Of a stretch of DNA of 9,155 nucleotides, positions 1-7,005 are shown piece after piece. This stretch comes from Tannerellaceae bacterium (GTDB lineage Bacteria > Bacteroidota > Bacteroidia > Bacteroidales > Tannerellaceae): assembly GCA_031267775.1 (NCBI GenBank), contig JAIRYL010000003.1:1-9155 (forward strand). Reading direction: 5' to 3'. Within the stretch, counting starts at the first letter, position 1. Every line of letters starts with the position of its first letter. Under the pieces are notes generated by a model, which was not told where the DNA came from, made no database searches, and saw only the letters and a program-made list of their open reading frames with translations. Position numbers and translations under genes: made by a program.

Positions 1-277
1 ATGCATCCAGTTCGGTCAGCACAATATCAATATTGTCTGTACCGATGCCATGCGACAAGACGGTGAGCCGTTTCCCTTTGTATGTTCCCGTTATGGAACG
101 AAACTCGCGGTTCAAAATATCAAATTCCGTCGTATCAAAGTAAGAAGCCACCGCAGGTACGCGATCCGGATCTCCCACCAGGATAATTTTATCCGATAAT
201 TGTTCCGGTTTTAAATGAAGATGAAAGATACTTCCATCTTCATTTATGATAAGTTCGGAGGGTTGGATAACTCTCAT
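1..277 (-). CDS. Nucleoside phosphorylase, uridine phosphorylase-like (N-terminal part, cut by window edge)
   Basis: The first 92 codons of a minus-strand gene whose 3' end lies beyond position 1. The product should be a cytoplasmic PNP/UDP-family enzyme that splits nucleosides with phosphate to give a free base and ribose 1-phosphate in pyrimidine salvage. Visible landmarks are the phosphate-binding GDPDRV motif (residues 35-40), the REFRSITGTYKGK strand pair (58-69) and the glycine-rich SHGIGTDNIDIVLTEL segment (75-90). These are typical of the uridine phosphorylase-like branch common in Bacteroides; the exact substrate cannot be set from this part. Two in-frame ATGs exist, at 283 and 277. 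An AAAGG lies flush against the first but 6 nt before the second, so the start at 277 is preferred. The gene begins 9 bp after the floA stop, so it is probably the last known gene of that operon. Class is confident; specificity is inferred. Confidence 0.85.
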   Translation of the reverse strand, partial: MRVIQPSELIINEDGSIFHLHLKPEQLSDKIILVGDPDRVPAVASYFDTTEFDILNREFRSITGTYKGKRLTVLSHGIGTDNIDIVLTELDA

Positions 278-286
278 ATACATCCT

Positions 287-1270
287 TTATACTTTAGACG
301 GGCCGCCGGTTGGCTTGGCTATCGTTTCACGCATGGAGGTATCCGCCTCGATATTTTTCATTCTGTAATAATCCATAATACCCATATTACCGTCGCGGAA
401 TGCTTCGGCCATCGCTTTAGGCACTTCGGCTTCGGCTTCAATTACTTTTGCGCGCGCTTCCTGCGCTTTGGCTTTCATTTCCTGCTCTAAAGCCACAGCC
501 ATGGCGCGCCGTTCTTCGGCTTTTGCCTGGGCGATGTTCTTATCTGCTTGCGCCTGATCCATCTGTAGCGTAGCGCCAATATTTTTACCTATATCAATAT
601 CGGCAATATCAATCGATAATATTTCAAAAGCCGTGCCGGCGTCCAATCCTTTTTTCAATACCAATTTTGAAATAGAATCCGGGTTTTCCAGCACCGATTT
701 ATGATTTTCAGACGAACCGATTGACGAGACAATACCCTCGCCTACGCGAGCCAGGATGGTTTCTTCCCCGGCGCCCCCTACCAGTTGCTTGATATTGGCG
801 CGAACCGTTACGCGCGCTTTGGCAATCAACTGAATACCGTCTTTGGCAACGGCCGTAACCGGAGGCGTATCGATTACCTTTGGGTTAACAGACATTTGTA
901 CGGCTTGGAACACGTCGCGTCCGGCAAGGTCGATAGCCGTAGCCATCTGAAAGGTAAGGTCTATGTTCGCTTTCGACGCAGAAACCAGCGCATGCACGAC
1001 TCTTTCTACATGACCGCCTGCAAGGTAGTGAGCCTCCAGTTCGTCGCGGGTAAGCGATTTCAATCCCGCCTTATACGCTTCAATCATAGCGCGGGTAATA
1101 GTACCGGGAGGGACTTTACGGATGCGCATCAAAAATAACTGTATCAAAGAGATACTCACGCCCGATACCTTTGCCGAAATCCACATCAGGAACGGAACAT
1201 AATAAAAGAATATAATTAGCAGCAGGATGGCCGCTCCTAATAAAATTGCAGGTAAAAAACTTATTTCCAT
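287..1270 (-). CDS. floA: Flotillin-like protein FloA
   Basis: 327 aa, close to the usual length of FloA (YqfA/UPF0365 family, about 330 aa). In other bacteria FloA forms foci in the inner membrane and scaffolds functional membrane microdomains. Residues 6-30 form a hydrophobic membrane hairpin or anchor, followed by the conserved [18 protein letters not shown] stretch (52-69). An SPFH/PHB-like core follows, with [20 protein letters not shown] (129-148) and the [20 protein letters not shown] segment (168-187). An Ala/Glu/Lys-rich coiled coil covers about 235-295, and the protein ends in a short GGPSKV tail. The gene starts 5 bp after the stop of the NfeD-like gene, matching the common NfeD-flotillin pairing. 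No defect is seen. The family call is very secure; the cellular role here is by homology. Confidence 0.95.
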   Translation of the reverse strand: MEISFLPAILLGAAILLLIIFFYYVPFLMWISAKVSGVSISLIQLFLMRIRKVPPGTITRAMIEAYKAGLKSLTRDELEAHYLAGGHVERVVHALVSASKANIDLTFQMATAIDLAGRDVFQAVQMSVNPKVIDTPPVTAVAKDGIQLIAKARVTVRANIKQLVGGAGEETILARVGEGIVSSIGSSENHKSVLENPDSISKLVLKKGLDAGTAFEILSIDIADIDIGKNIGATLQMDQAQADKNIAQAKAEERRAMAVALEQEMKAKAQEARAKVIEAEAEVPKAMAEAFRDGNMGIMDYYRMKNIEADTSMRETIAKPTGGPSKV

Positions 1271-1275
1271 AAAAT

Positions 1276-1770
1276 TTAATTATTATATGAATGAATAATA
1301 TCTTCTTTTGTTGCGACTAATACGTTATACCCGTCTACCCTCATCACTATAACGGGCGTATCTTCGTCTATAAATTCTCCGGTAGATTTGGCTTCTACCG
1401 TTATATCTTTAATTAGCGCTTTTCCGATAGGGGCTAACCGGGATAATGTTATCCCTTCGTCGCCTGCCTGAATACCCAAATCCCTGCTGGAAGTAAGCTT
1501 TGAATCTATATTCGTTTTTAAGGCTACTTTGTTAAAAGATTTGGAACGAAGCAGCCAGGCAAATGCGATACCAAAAGCTATGATAGAGCCGAACAACGTG
1601 ATATTTCCAACCGTTGAACCTACAGTATAAGCATAAATAACGCCTCCAATGGCGAATAAAGCGCCCCCTATTCCGGCAATTGTAATACCGGGAAGAAGGA
1701 ATATCTCTAAAAGAATAAGTAAAATGGCTATTCCGGTCAGGAATATAATGATAGCAATGTCCAAAATCAT
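1276..1770 (-). CDS. NfeD-like short membrane protein (FloA partner)
   Basis: 164 aa with three predicted transmembrane helices near residues 3-26, 29-50 and 56-74. A soluble C-terminal OB-fold of the NfeD type follows (about 100-157), marked by [18 protein letters not shown] and [18 protein letters not shown]. This is the short NfeD class without the N-terminal ClpP-like serine protease domain of long forms; no protease motif is present. In bacteria and archaea NfeD proteins are encoded next to flotillin/stomatin proteins and are thought to work with them in the membrane. The start lies 18 bp after the TPR gene and the stop 5 bp before floA, so translation is probably coupled. Family is secure; the biochemical role is not established for the short forms. 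Confidence 0.9.
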   Translation of the reverse strand: MILDIAIIIFLTGIAILLILLEIFLLPGITIAGIGGALFAIGGVIYAYTVGSTVGNITLFGSIIAFGIAFAWLLRSKSFNKVALKTNIDSKLTSSRDLGIQAGDEGITLSRLAPIGKALIKDITVEAKSTGEFIDEDTPVIVMRVDGYNVLVATKEDIIHSYNN

Positions 1771-1788
1771 ATTAGTAAAGGTTATTAT

Positions 1789-3228
1789 TTATCTGTTAAG
1801 TTTCAAATAATTGATTTCAGCGTTACGAGCTTTCTTTTCCCATTCGCCGGGCTGTTTATATAAACTGTAAAGCTGTTCTTCGGCTTGTAATATTGTTGAT
1901 TGCAATTGTTCTTTTCTGCTTTTGTTTCCCTTTGAATAATTGGAACGAAGTTCTTCCAGCCTGGTATTTAATTCGTTGATTTGTTTATTTAACTCAATAA
2001 CTTTTTGATAATGACTTTTTGCTTCAGGGCTTTTAATATCATCTAACGTATAATAGGTGATCGTATTGTTTATAATAAATTCAAAGTCTTTGCGTATTTC
2101 TTCTTTTCTGGAAGGAATCTCCAGATGTGCCAAACGGATTAACTCCGTATAATTGCCGCCCGGCTTCCATGAATCTTTAATAGACAGAATAGCGGCGCGT
2201 GTTTGCTTTAGTTCGATATCGTCTCCTTCTATCCGGCTTCGCTGATTATCGGGAATAAAAAGGTATACGCAAACCTTGTCTTCGGGCTGACGTCTGTCGG
2301 AAACAAACCAGCCAAGATTTTTAGTTTCATCAATAACCAGCATATAATCGTTGGAGAATGAATTAAAAGGCATTCCTAACTGTTCGGGAGTCAGATACGT
2401 CTCGGAGTTGGAGTTGTAGCGGGTAACAAACAGGTCGTATCCGCCTATCGACCCGTTTCCTTTGGATGCATAATAAATAGTAACGCCATCAGACAGGACG
2501 AAAGGAAAATTATCGTCGTCGCTGCTGTTTACGTTCAAGGGAAGTTGTTTCTCATCGCCCCAAACATCAAGCAGCCTGGATTGCGTAAACAAGCAATAAC
2601 GGTTGTCATTCGTCGGATGGGCATAATGTATTTTATCTCCTTTTTCATTCATGTAGACAGTAGACGATACTTGACCGGCCGAGTTGAAAAAATCCGTATA
2701 AGTAGCAAGCGAACCGCCTTCTTCGCTTAATGTATAAGCCGAGAGAAAATCGTTTTTATTTACCACCATGCTGTCTATAATCTGAATATTTTCTACCCTT
2801 TCTACCATACGTTGCGCTTTCTCCACATGCTCCAGTCGTCTTTGGAATGCTTCAACATCTTGTTTCTTCTTTGTAAGTTGTGCGATGTATTCTTCGTACA
2901 TCCCGGCAGCCTTGTCAAAATGATAGATATCGGCGTATAACTCTCCTAAATGGAGATAGGCTTCCTGTACGCGTCGCTTTACAGCTATTTCCAAATATTT
3001 CTGCGCATTCTCCAAGTCGCCTGTTTTATAGCAGCATACGCCATACCACAAATTATAGGATGCATTATTGGGAGCTTGTTTTACAAAGCGTTCGAAAGCA
3101 GGTTTAGCTTCGGCATATTGTCCTTCAACGTATAATTTTTTTGCCTGGTCAAGGCTTTGCGCAAATAAGCTGTTACAATATAAAACAATCCCTATTAAAT
3201 AAATAAATCTTCTCACTACTCGTATCAT
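1789..3228 (-). CDS. Secreted TPR and PD40/WD40-like beta-propeller protein
   Basis: 479 aa. An N-terminal signal peptide (about 1-23, ending LFAQ) sends the protein across the inner membrane. Residues 24-125 contain about three TPR-like helical pairs (for instance AKKLYVEGQYAEAKPAFERF and WYGVCCYKTGDLENAQKYLE), expected to bind proteins. Residues 185-325 resemble PD40/WD40-like propeller blades, with DDDNFPFVLSDGVTIYYAS, GGYDLFVTRY and NLGWFVSDR. Residues 405-470 are predicted coiled coil rich in Glu, Lys and Leu. The TPR-plus-PD40 order recalls periplasmic parts of Bacteroidetes OmpA-like envelope proteins, but no OmpA peptidoglycan-binding domain is present. It is first in the operon with NfeD, FloA and the phosphorylase, which suggests an envelope-side partner of the FloA/NfeD platform (inference). 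No enzyme motif was seen. Confidence 0.85.
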   Translation of the reverse strand: MIRVVRRFIYLIGIVLYCNSLFAQSLDQAKKLYVEGQYAEAKPAFERFVKQAPNNASYNLWYGVCCYKTGDLENAQKYLEIAVKRRVQEAYLHLGELYADIYHFDKAAGMYEEYIAQLTKKKQDVEAFQRRLEHVEKAQRMVERVENIQIIDSMVVNKNDFLSAYTLSEEGGSLATYTDFFNSAGQVSSTVYMNEKGDKIHYAHPTNDNRYCLFTQSRLLDVWGDEKQLPLNVNSSDDDNFPFVLSDGVTIYYASKGNGSIGGYDLFVTRYNSNSETYLTPEQLGMPFNSFSNDYMLVIDETKNLGWFVSDRRQPEDKVCVYLFIPDNQRSRIEGDDIELKQTRAAILSIKDSWKPGGNYTELIRLAHLEIPSRKEEIRKDFEFIINNTITYYTLDDIKSPEAKSHYQKVIELNKQINELNTRLEELRSNYSKGNKSRKEQLQSTILQAEEQLYSLYKQPGEWEKKARNAEINYLKLNR

Positions 3229-3255
3229 TTATTCTGTTAAATAATTATGCTGATT

Positions 3256-3290
3256 CAAAGATAATAATATTTTCAGTAGAGCCATACAAA
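3256..3290 (-). promoter_or_regulatory. Candidate promoter for the TPR-NfeD-FloA-phosphorylase operon
   Basis: On the minus strand 3263-3256 reads TATCTTTG, an exact match to the Bacteroidetes -7 consensus TAnnTTTG. A TTTG that could serve as the -33 element lies at 3290-3287. The 23-nt spacing is a little longer than the usual 19-21 nt, so the -33 assignment is tentative. The -7 box is about 27 bp upstream of the ATG at 3228, giving a short leader. Confidence 0.45.
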
Positions 3291-3306
3291 TCGAAATATA
3301 AATGTT

Positions 3307-3314
3307 TATTTTTG
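3307..3314 (+). promoter_or_regulatory. Candidate -7 promoter box for the nuclease gene
   Basis: TATTTTTG is an exact TAnnTTTG match 22 bp upstream of the ATG at 3337. No clear TTTG -33 element is present at the expected distance. The sequence before the ATG is A-rich with no Shine-Dalgarno site, as is normal in this phylum. It sits back to back with the box for the leftward operon, so the 108-bp gap probably fires in both directions. Confidence 0.4.
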
Positions 3315-3336
3315 TGAGACTGAACAAATAAAAAAC

Positions 3337-4230
3337 ATGGCGAGGAAAAGGAAAAAGACAATTTACGCAAAGAAAAAAAGCGTATCGAATGCCTTAAAAT
3401 CAATAAAGCGTTTTTTTATAGGAATATCTACCGTAATAGCCTGTTTATCCGGACTTTTATTTTTGTTTGACTGTTATTCCCCTGTCGAAAGGACGAGAAC
3501 CGCAGAATTACCTCAGGAAACGCTCCCTGATAAAGCCGGATTTCCGCAACTTAAAAATAATAGTAAAGAACAGATAATTAATCATGAAGGTTTCACCGTA
3601 TCTTACAATGCCGATTTCCGGATAGCTAATTGGGTAGCATACGAATTAACGGCGGATGAAGTAAAGGGCCGGGGCGTTCGGCGGGCAACTAATTTCTTTC
3701 CCGACCCCAAAGTGAAAGGCGCTACGGCGACGACGAATGATTACAAACGTTCCGGTTATGACCGGGGGCATTTAGTTCCTGCAGGCGACATGAAATGGTC
3801 GGAAGAAGGAATGCGCGCTTCTTTTTATTTTAGTAATATTTGTCCTCAGAATAGAGAATTGAATGCCGGATTGTGGAACAACATTGAAAAACAGTGTCGC
3901 ACATGGGCTACAAATTATGGTAAAATAGTAATCATAACCGGGCCTGTGATAGAAGATAAGATGAACCGGTTAGGTGAAAATAAAGTAGGGATACCTGCTA
4001 AATTTTATAAGGTTGTAGGTTCAACCGGTAACGGTAAGGTCAAGAGTATTGGTTTTCTGGTTGAGAACAGAAACTATGAAAATCGTTCATTGAAACAAGT
4101 TGCCGTTACAGTTGACAGTATAGAAAAAGTAACCGGCGTCTGTTTTTTTACTTCTTTCCCGATAAAAGTTCAGCAAGAGATGAAGTCTACAATTGATTGG
4201 GAATATTGGAAATTCAGTAAATCAAATTAA
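3337..4230 (+). CDS. Membrane-anchored DNA/RNA non-specific endonuclease (NucA/Nuc1 family)
   Basis: 297 aa. A very basic N-terminus (1-25) precedes one hydrophobic helix (about 26-45). By the positive-inside rule the catalytic domain (about 80-297) lies outside the inner membrane, anchored or cleaved. The family uses one Mg2+ ion to cut DNA and RNA without sequence preference. The DRGH motif is intact at 142-145 with the general base His145. Asn176 and Glu184, in the LNAGLWNNIE segment, match the metal-binding Asn and the Glu of Serratia nuclease. ANWVAYELT (97-105) and an Arg near 115-116 before NFFPDP also match that enzyme. All catalytic positions seem present, so it should be active. The gene stands alone: divergent from the FloA operon and convergent with the sigma operon. 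No adjacent inhibitor gene is seen. Likely roles are nutrient scavenging or degradation of foreign nucleic acid (inference). Confidence 0.92.
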   Translation: MARKRKKTIYAKKKSVSNALKSIKRFFIGISTVIACLSGLLFLFDCYSPVERTRTAELPQETLPDKAGFPQLKNNSKEQIINHEGFTVSYNADFRIANWVAYELTADEVKGRGVRRATNFFPDPKVKGATATTNDYKRSGYDRGHLVPAGDMKWSEEGMRASFYFSNICPQNRELNAGLWNNIEKQCRTWATNYGKIVIITGPVIEDKMNRLGENKVGIPAKFYKVVGSTGNGKVKSIGFLVENRNYENRSLKQVAVTVDSIEKVTGVCFFTSFPIKVQQEMKSTIDWEYWKFSKSN

Positions 4231-4240
4231 ATATATTTTT

Positions 4241-4285
4241 ACAAACCTTGTATTAGCTTATTTTAACGATACAAGGGAGATTTGT
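4241..4285 (+). terminator. Weak hairpin after the nuclease gene, possible terminator
   Basis: Eight paired bases, CCTTGTAT (4246-4253) with ATACAAGG (4269-4276), close a 15-nt loop. An outer ACAAA/TTTGT pairing (4241-4245 with 4281-4285) is separated by a small bulge. It starts 10 bp after the nuclease stop codon, the right place for a terminator, but there is no clear T-run after it. Confidence 0.35.
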
Positions 4286-4442
4286 GTTAATAGTTTACAA
4301 TATGATTCTCATATATGACAAATTGATAGAGAATTGTTAGATTTTGACTACTTTTCTTTGTTTTTTGTAATGTTAATAAATGAAATAAACTGCTAAGAAG
4401 TTTCCAAAAACTTAAAAATGTGTTGTAAAATATATTTTTTAA

Positions 4443-4474
4443 TTTGTCCAATACCATTTATTCAAGCATCTTTG
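4443..4474 (+). promoter_or_regulatory. Promoter-like element without a downstream gene
   Basis: TTTG (4443-4446), a 20-nt spacer, then CATCTTTG (4467-4474), which matches TAnnTTTG at all but the first base. The spacing is what the Bacteroidetes housekeeping promoter needs. No plus-strand gene follows; the next feature is the strong hairpin at 4533-4562. This suggests a small non-coding transcript. Confidence 0.4.
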
Positions 4475-4479
4475 TGCAC

Positions 4480-4565
4480 AGATAACCTAAACAATCTTTT
4501 TGCCTTAAAGACTAATACCTATTAAAACCTGTAAAGAGGGAATTTGCGAAAATTCCCTCTTTATG
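4480..4565 (+). ncRNA. Candidate small RNA, about 86 nt
   Basis: Boundaries are inferred. The start is placed about 6 nt after the promoter-like box and the end just past the perfect 13-bp hairpin. Within the segment a small hairpin is possible, TCTTT (4495-4499) with AAAGA (4507-4511), then a mostly unpaired A/T/C-rich stretch, then the terminal stem with a GCGA (GNRA-type) loop. A small hairpin, single-stranded middle and terminator hairpin is a common bacterial sRNA shape. No named RNA family was recognised. The same hairpin also fits the end of the leftward sigma operon, so an accidental promoter-like sequence is a real alternative. Confidence 0.3.
4533..4562 (-). terminator. Strong hairpin terminator at the end of the sigma/FecR/STN operon
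   Basis: A perfect 13-bp inverted repeat (4533-4545 with 4550-4562) encloses a GCGA tetraloop. It begins 14 nt beyond the stop codon of the STN gene in the leftward direction. The outer three pairs are A-T, so each strand ends in TTT, but the following T-run is interrupted on both strands. It could stop transcription from either side, fitting its place between convergent units. Confidence 0.75.
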
Positions 4566-4576
4566 ATTAAAATCCG

Positions 4577-6142
4577 TCAATAATTTATTTCTTCTATTTT
4601 TGATGCGATCTTACTAATAGACTCGTTTAGTTTCTCTTCAGGAAGAATAATATTGAAATCTCCCCAAAAGTTTTCGTCGTATACGAAATCGGTTTCTGCA
4701 AAAATAGTTTTTGTCTGTATCGATTCGTTACGGGCGAACCTGCTTACGTTTGTCGTATCTATTTTACAAGTGACCGATTCAAACCACATGTGCACATTAC
4801 TGGAACCAAAAAGTTGTTTTTTCTTTTTAATCCTGAAATGGAGGTCTCCTCGTATATGACTAATATAGTATGTATTATTCCAGGGTTTGTATGTTACGGT
4901 ATATGTAATTTTCTGCGGTTTGACCTCCAGATTGCGGCTTTTTCTTTCAATGAACATTCCTACCGCTTTCTCTACATATTTGGGATGTATTTCAAAATGA
5001 GCGGCAACTAATGCATCGTTTTCATTGTCTATGTATAATTCGCCCCGGTATAGCGGATCTTTCACATCGTTTTTTTGTTCAAAGACAATCACGTTGACCA
5101 TCCGATTGTCTATCATGGTAATATCCGTATGCGCATAATTATATAAAAAGCGGTATGGCTCATTCAGAAATTCCGGAGGATTCTTAATTAAATCCAATAA
5201 AAGGGTTGCATTGACTCCCGATTTTATTTTAGTAATAATCGTATCCTTAACCTCCCGGTTACTGATATGGCGCATTTTTAAGAGTTTTACCTGGTCTTGT
5301 TCCGCGTGATATTCGCTAAAAGGTATTTTGTAAATTTTCACTATCGCTTCCGTCAGATTAACAAATCCTTTTTTTAATTCGGTACCTTCCCTGTAGAACG
5401 ATGTGAGGTAAACAGGCTCTTTCGCATAATTCATATCTCTATTGGATAACATATCTGCGATTACTTTATGCGGATTAATCAAGCGAACGATTATTTCCTG
5501 TAATGAAATAACTTTAGGTTCGAGAGATAATGTATTGGGACGCCCCGTTAACGTATTTACTTTTATTGTTTGAGGAATATAACCTATATGGGAAAAATGA
5601 ATATCCGTTTGTTTAAGCGAATCGGGAATCCGAAGACGAAAATTTCCGTCCTGGTTGGTTATAGCGCCAATTGCTTCAACCGGAATTCCAACGCTGGCAA
5701 ATGGGATGGGCGTGTTGGCGTATTTATCGAAGATCGAACCTTCAATTGTGATGAATGACGAAGCGGCGCTATCTTTTTTAGCTATTGAAGGTAAAGGCGC
5801 TTCTTTTTTCTTTTCGGGCAGTTCAATTAATATGTGGTTGCCTATAACGCGCAGGGATAACCGCCGGTTGCCGGTAATTTCGTAAATAGCCTCTTTTATC
5901 GTGTATATTCCTTTTTTTATGGTAACTGTCTTTTCATTTTTAATTACCCTGCTGTCATAAATAAAAAGACAGCCGGAGTGTTCGGTTATTTTTTCCAATA
6001 ACTCATAGATTGTTCCTTTAGACTTGGTTAACTCTATCTTCCTGTTTAACATATCATTATTACCTGCCTGTACGGATAGCGCTTGCAATAACGACAGCCA
6101 ACTTAGTAAACAGATTAGCATATAAGAAACCGAAGGTTTCAT
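4577..6142 (-). CDS. Secreted STN + CarboxypepD_reg-like protein, barrel-less transducer candidate
   Basis: 521 aa from the ATG at 6142; an in-frame TTG at 6160 would overlap fecR and add six residues, but the ATG directly precedes a good signal peptide (ending SVQA). After that peptide comes an STN (secretin/TonB short N-terminal) domain, about residues 30-106. Next is a CarboxypepD_reg-like beta-sandwich, about 130-220, with the TNQDGNFRLRIP turn and HFSHIGYIPQ. The remaining 300 residues are a beta-rich domain I cannot name, with FYREGT, EAIVKIYKIP, LIKNPPEFL, PLYRGELYID, VTYKPWNN and a final ENFWGDFNIILPEEKL. STN plus CarboxypepD_reg is the N-terminal layout of SusC/FecA-type receptors, but plug and TonB-dependent barrel are absent and no room exists for them. 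Being encoded straight after FecR, its STN domain probably contacts FecR in the periplasm (inference). Paralogous to the 422-aa protein upstream. Confidence 0.85.
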   Translation of the reverse strand: MKPSVSYMLICLLSWLSLLQALSVQAGNNDMLNRKIELTKSKGTIYELLEKITEHSGCLFIYDSRVIKNEKTVTIKKGIYTIKEAIYEITGNRRLSLRVIGNHILIELPEKKKEAPLPSIAKKDSAASSFITIEGSIFDKYANTPIPFASVGIPVEAIGAITNQDGNFRLRIPDSLKQTDIHFSHIGYIPQTIKVNTLTGRPNTLSLEPKVISLQEIIVRLINPHKVIADMLSNRDMNYAKEPVYLTSFYREGTELKKGFVNLTEAIVKIYKIPFSEYHAEQDQVKLLKMRHISNREVKDTIITKIKSGVNATLLLDLIKNPPEFLNEPYRFLYNYAHTDITMIDNRMVNVIVFEQKNDVKDPLYRGELYIDNENDALVAAHFEIHPKYVEKAVGMFIERKSRNLEVKPQKITYTVTYKPWNNTYYISHIRGDLHFRIKKKKQLFGSSNVHMWFESVTCKIDTTNVSRFARNESIQTKTIFAETDFVYDENFWGDFNIILPEEKLNESISKIASKIEEINY

Positions 6143-6156
6143 GGTATCATACTTTT

Positions 6157-7005
6157 TCAAGGTTCAAAAATCAACAATACATTGTTTTCTTTTTTCCATT
6201 GTAAATTAAATACTGCGCAAATCAACTCGGCAATTGTTTCAGGCGCCTCATTATTAAAGGTAGCCGTCAGTTGTCGATTCTCTAAGGAAGAAGTTGTTTG
6301 TAAGATTAAATCAGATTCGTTTTTATTGATTACCCGTAGAATGTTACCTAATGTTTCGTCCTTAAACCGTATTTGTTTGATTCCGGTAAATCGTTTGTTT
6401 TTATCTGTTTGTTCTACTTTAAGCCGGTTATTTGATAATAGTATGGTTTCTCCTTCTTTTACATGGAGGCTTTCTCCATTCTTTTTATGAATAACTTTTA
6501 CTTCTCCCCGTTCTACGGTTAGTTCAAACGGTAAATGACCGGCGCTTTGAATATTGAATGCCGTACCGGTTACTTCAATGCGGATCGATTCCGTTTCTAT
6601 CATAAAGGGCCGTTCCTTATTACCGGCAACGTCAAATAAAGCATTTCCGCTTAAAATGACTTCTCTTTTTTCCCGGGCAAAATGTTCGGGATATTGTAAC
6701 CGGGTATTATCAGCCAGATAAACGATAGAACCGTCTTCAAATGTTTTGACTAATGTAACGGCTCCCTTTTCGTTGTGCAAGGTAAGTAATTCAGCATGGT
6801 TACCGCCATATTTATCCTGCAGGAATAATACCGTAACCGTACTTATGCAAAGTATACTGACAATTGCCGCCCATCTCCGCATGACAGGCAGTCCGAACGG
6901 CTTGGCGGTTGTTTCTTGCGGAAGTAACCCGTCTTGTTCCAAACGGGCATACAATTGACGCCAGGCTTGGTCTGTATTTATTTTATTGTTTTCTTTTTGA
7001 ATCAT
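6157..7005 (-). CDS. FecR-type anti-sigma factor with DUF4974-like C-terminus
   Basis: 282 aa. The cytoplasmic N-terminus (1-43) should bind the sigma factor; its TDQAWRQLYARLEQ helix (11-24) is typical. One transmembrane helix spans about 44-63. The periplasmic FecR domain (about 88-175) shows FEDGSIVYLADNTRLQYPEHF, REVILSGNALFDVAGNKERPF and VTGTAFNIQS, all family hallmarks. Residues 209-280 match the DUF4974 domain, an STN-like fold found at the end of Bacteroidetes FecR proteins. The start ATG overlaps the sigma stop by 4 bp (ATGA), implying coupled translation and balanced amounts. In the Fec paradigm a periplasmic contact with the STN domain of an outer-membrane protein relieves or converts FecR control of the sigma factor. 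Here the only STN protein nearby is the barrel-less one encoded next. Confidence 0.93.
   Translation of the reverse strand: MIQKENNKINTDQAWRQLYARLEQDGLLPQETTAKPFGLPVMRRWAAIVSILCISTVTVLFLQDKYGGNHAELLTLHNEKGAVTLVKTFEDGSIVYLADNTRLQYPEHFAREKREVILSGNALFDVAGNKERPFMIETESIRIEVTGTAFNIQSAGHLPFELTVERGEVKVIHKKNGESLHVKEGETILLSNNRLKVEQTDKNKRFTGIKQIRFKDETLGNILRVINKNESDLILQTTSSLENRQLTATFNNEAPETIAELICAVFNLQWKKENNVLLIFEP

Larger units (their letters stand above)
4231..4576. other. 346-bp AT-rich gap between convergent genes
   Basis: No protein gene is credible here: stops are frequent in all frames. The gap holds an imperfect hairpin just after the nuclease gene, an AT-rich stretch (about 4290-4440) with no recognised element, a plus-strand promoter-like pair, and a strong hairpin next to the stop of the STN gene. 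The last three of these are listed or discussed separately. Confidence 0.7.

Noticed and set aside
215..490. A 91-codon plus-strand open frame across the floA/phosphorylase junction
   Set aside because: It crosses two well-supported minus-strand genes and its Phe/His-rich translation is typical of an antisense shadow.
785..1138. A 117-codon plus-strand open frame inside floA
   Set aside because: It lies wholly opposite floA, has no recognisable domain, is rich in Arg/His/Asn as expected for an antisense shadow, and floA is unambiguous.
4353..4360. TTTCTTTG, a second promoter-like box in the convergent gap
   Set aside because: It lacks the A of the consensus, has no TTTG at the right spacing, and lies in a T-rich stretch where such matches arise by chance.
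6143..6160. TTG start for the STN protein at 6160, overlapping fecR by 4 bp
   Set aside because: The ATG at 6142 gives a standard signal peptide directly. The TTG remains possible because it would mimic the sigma/FecR coupling.
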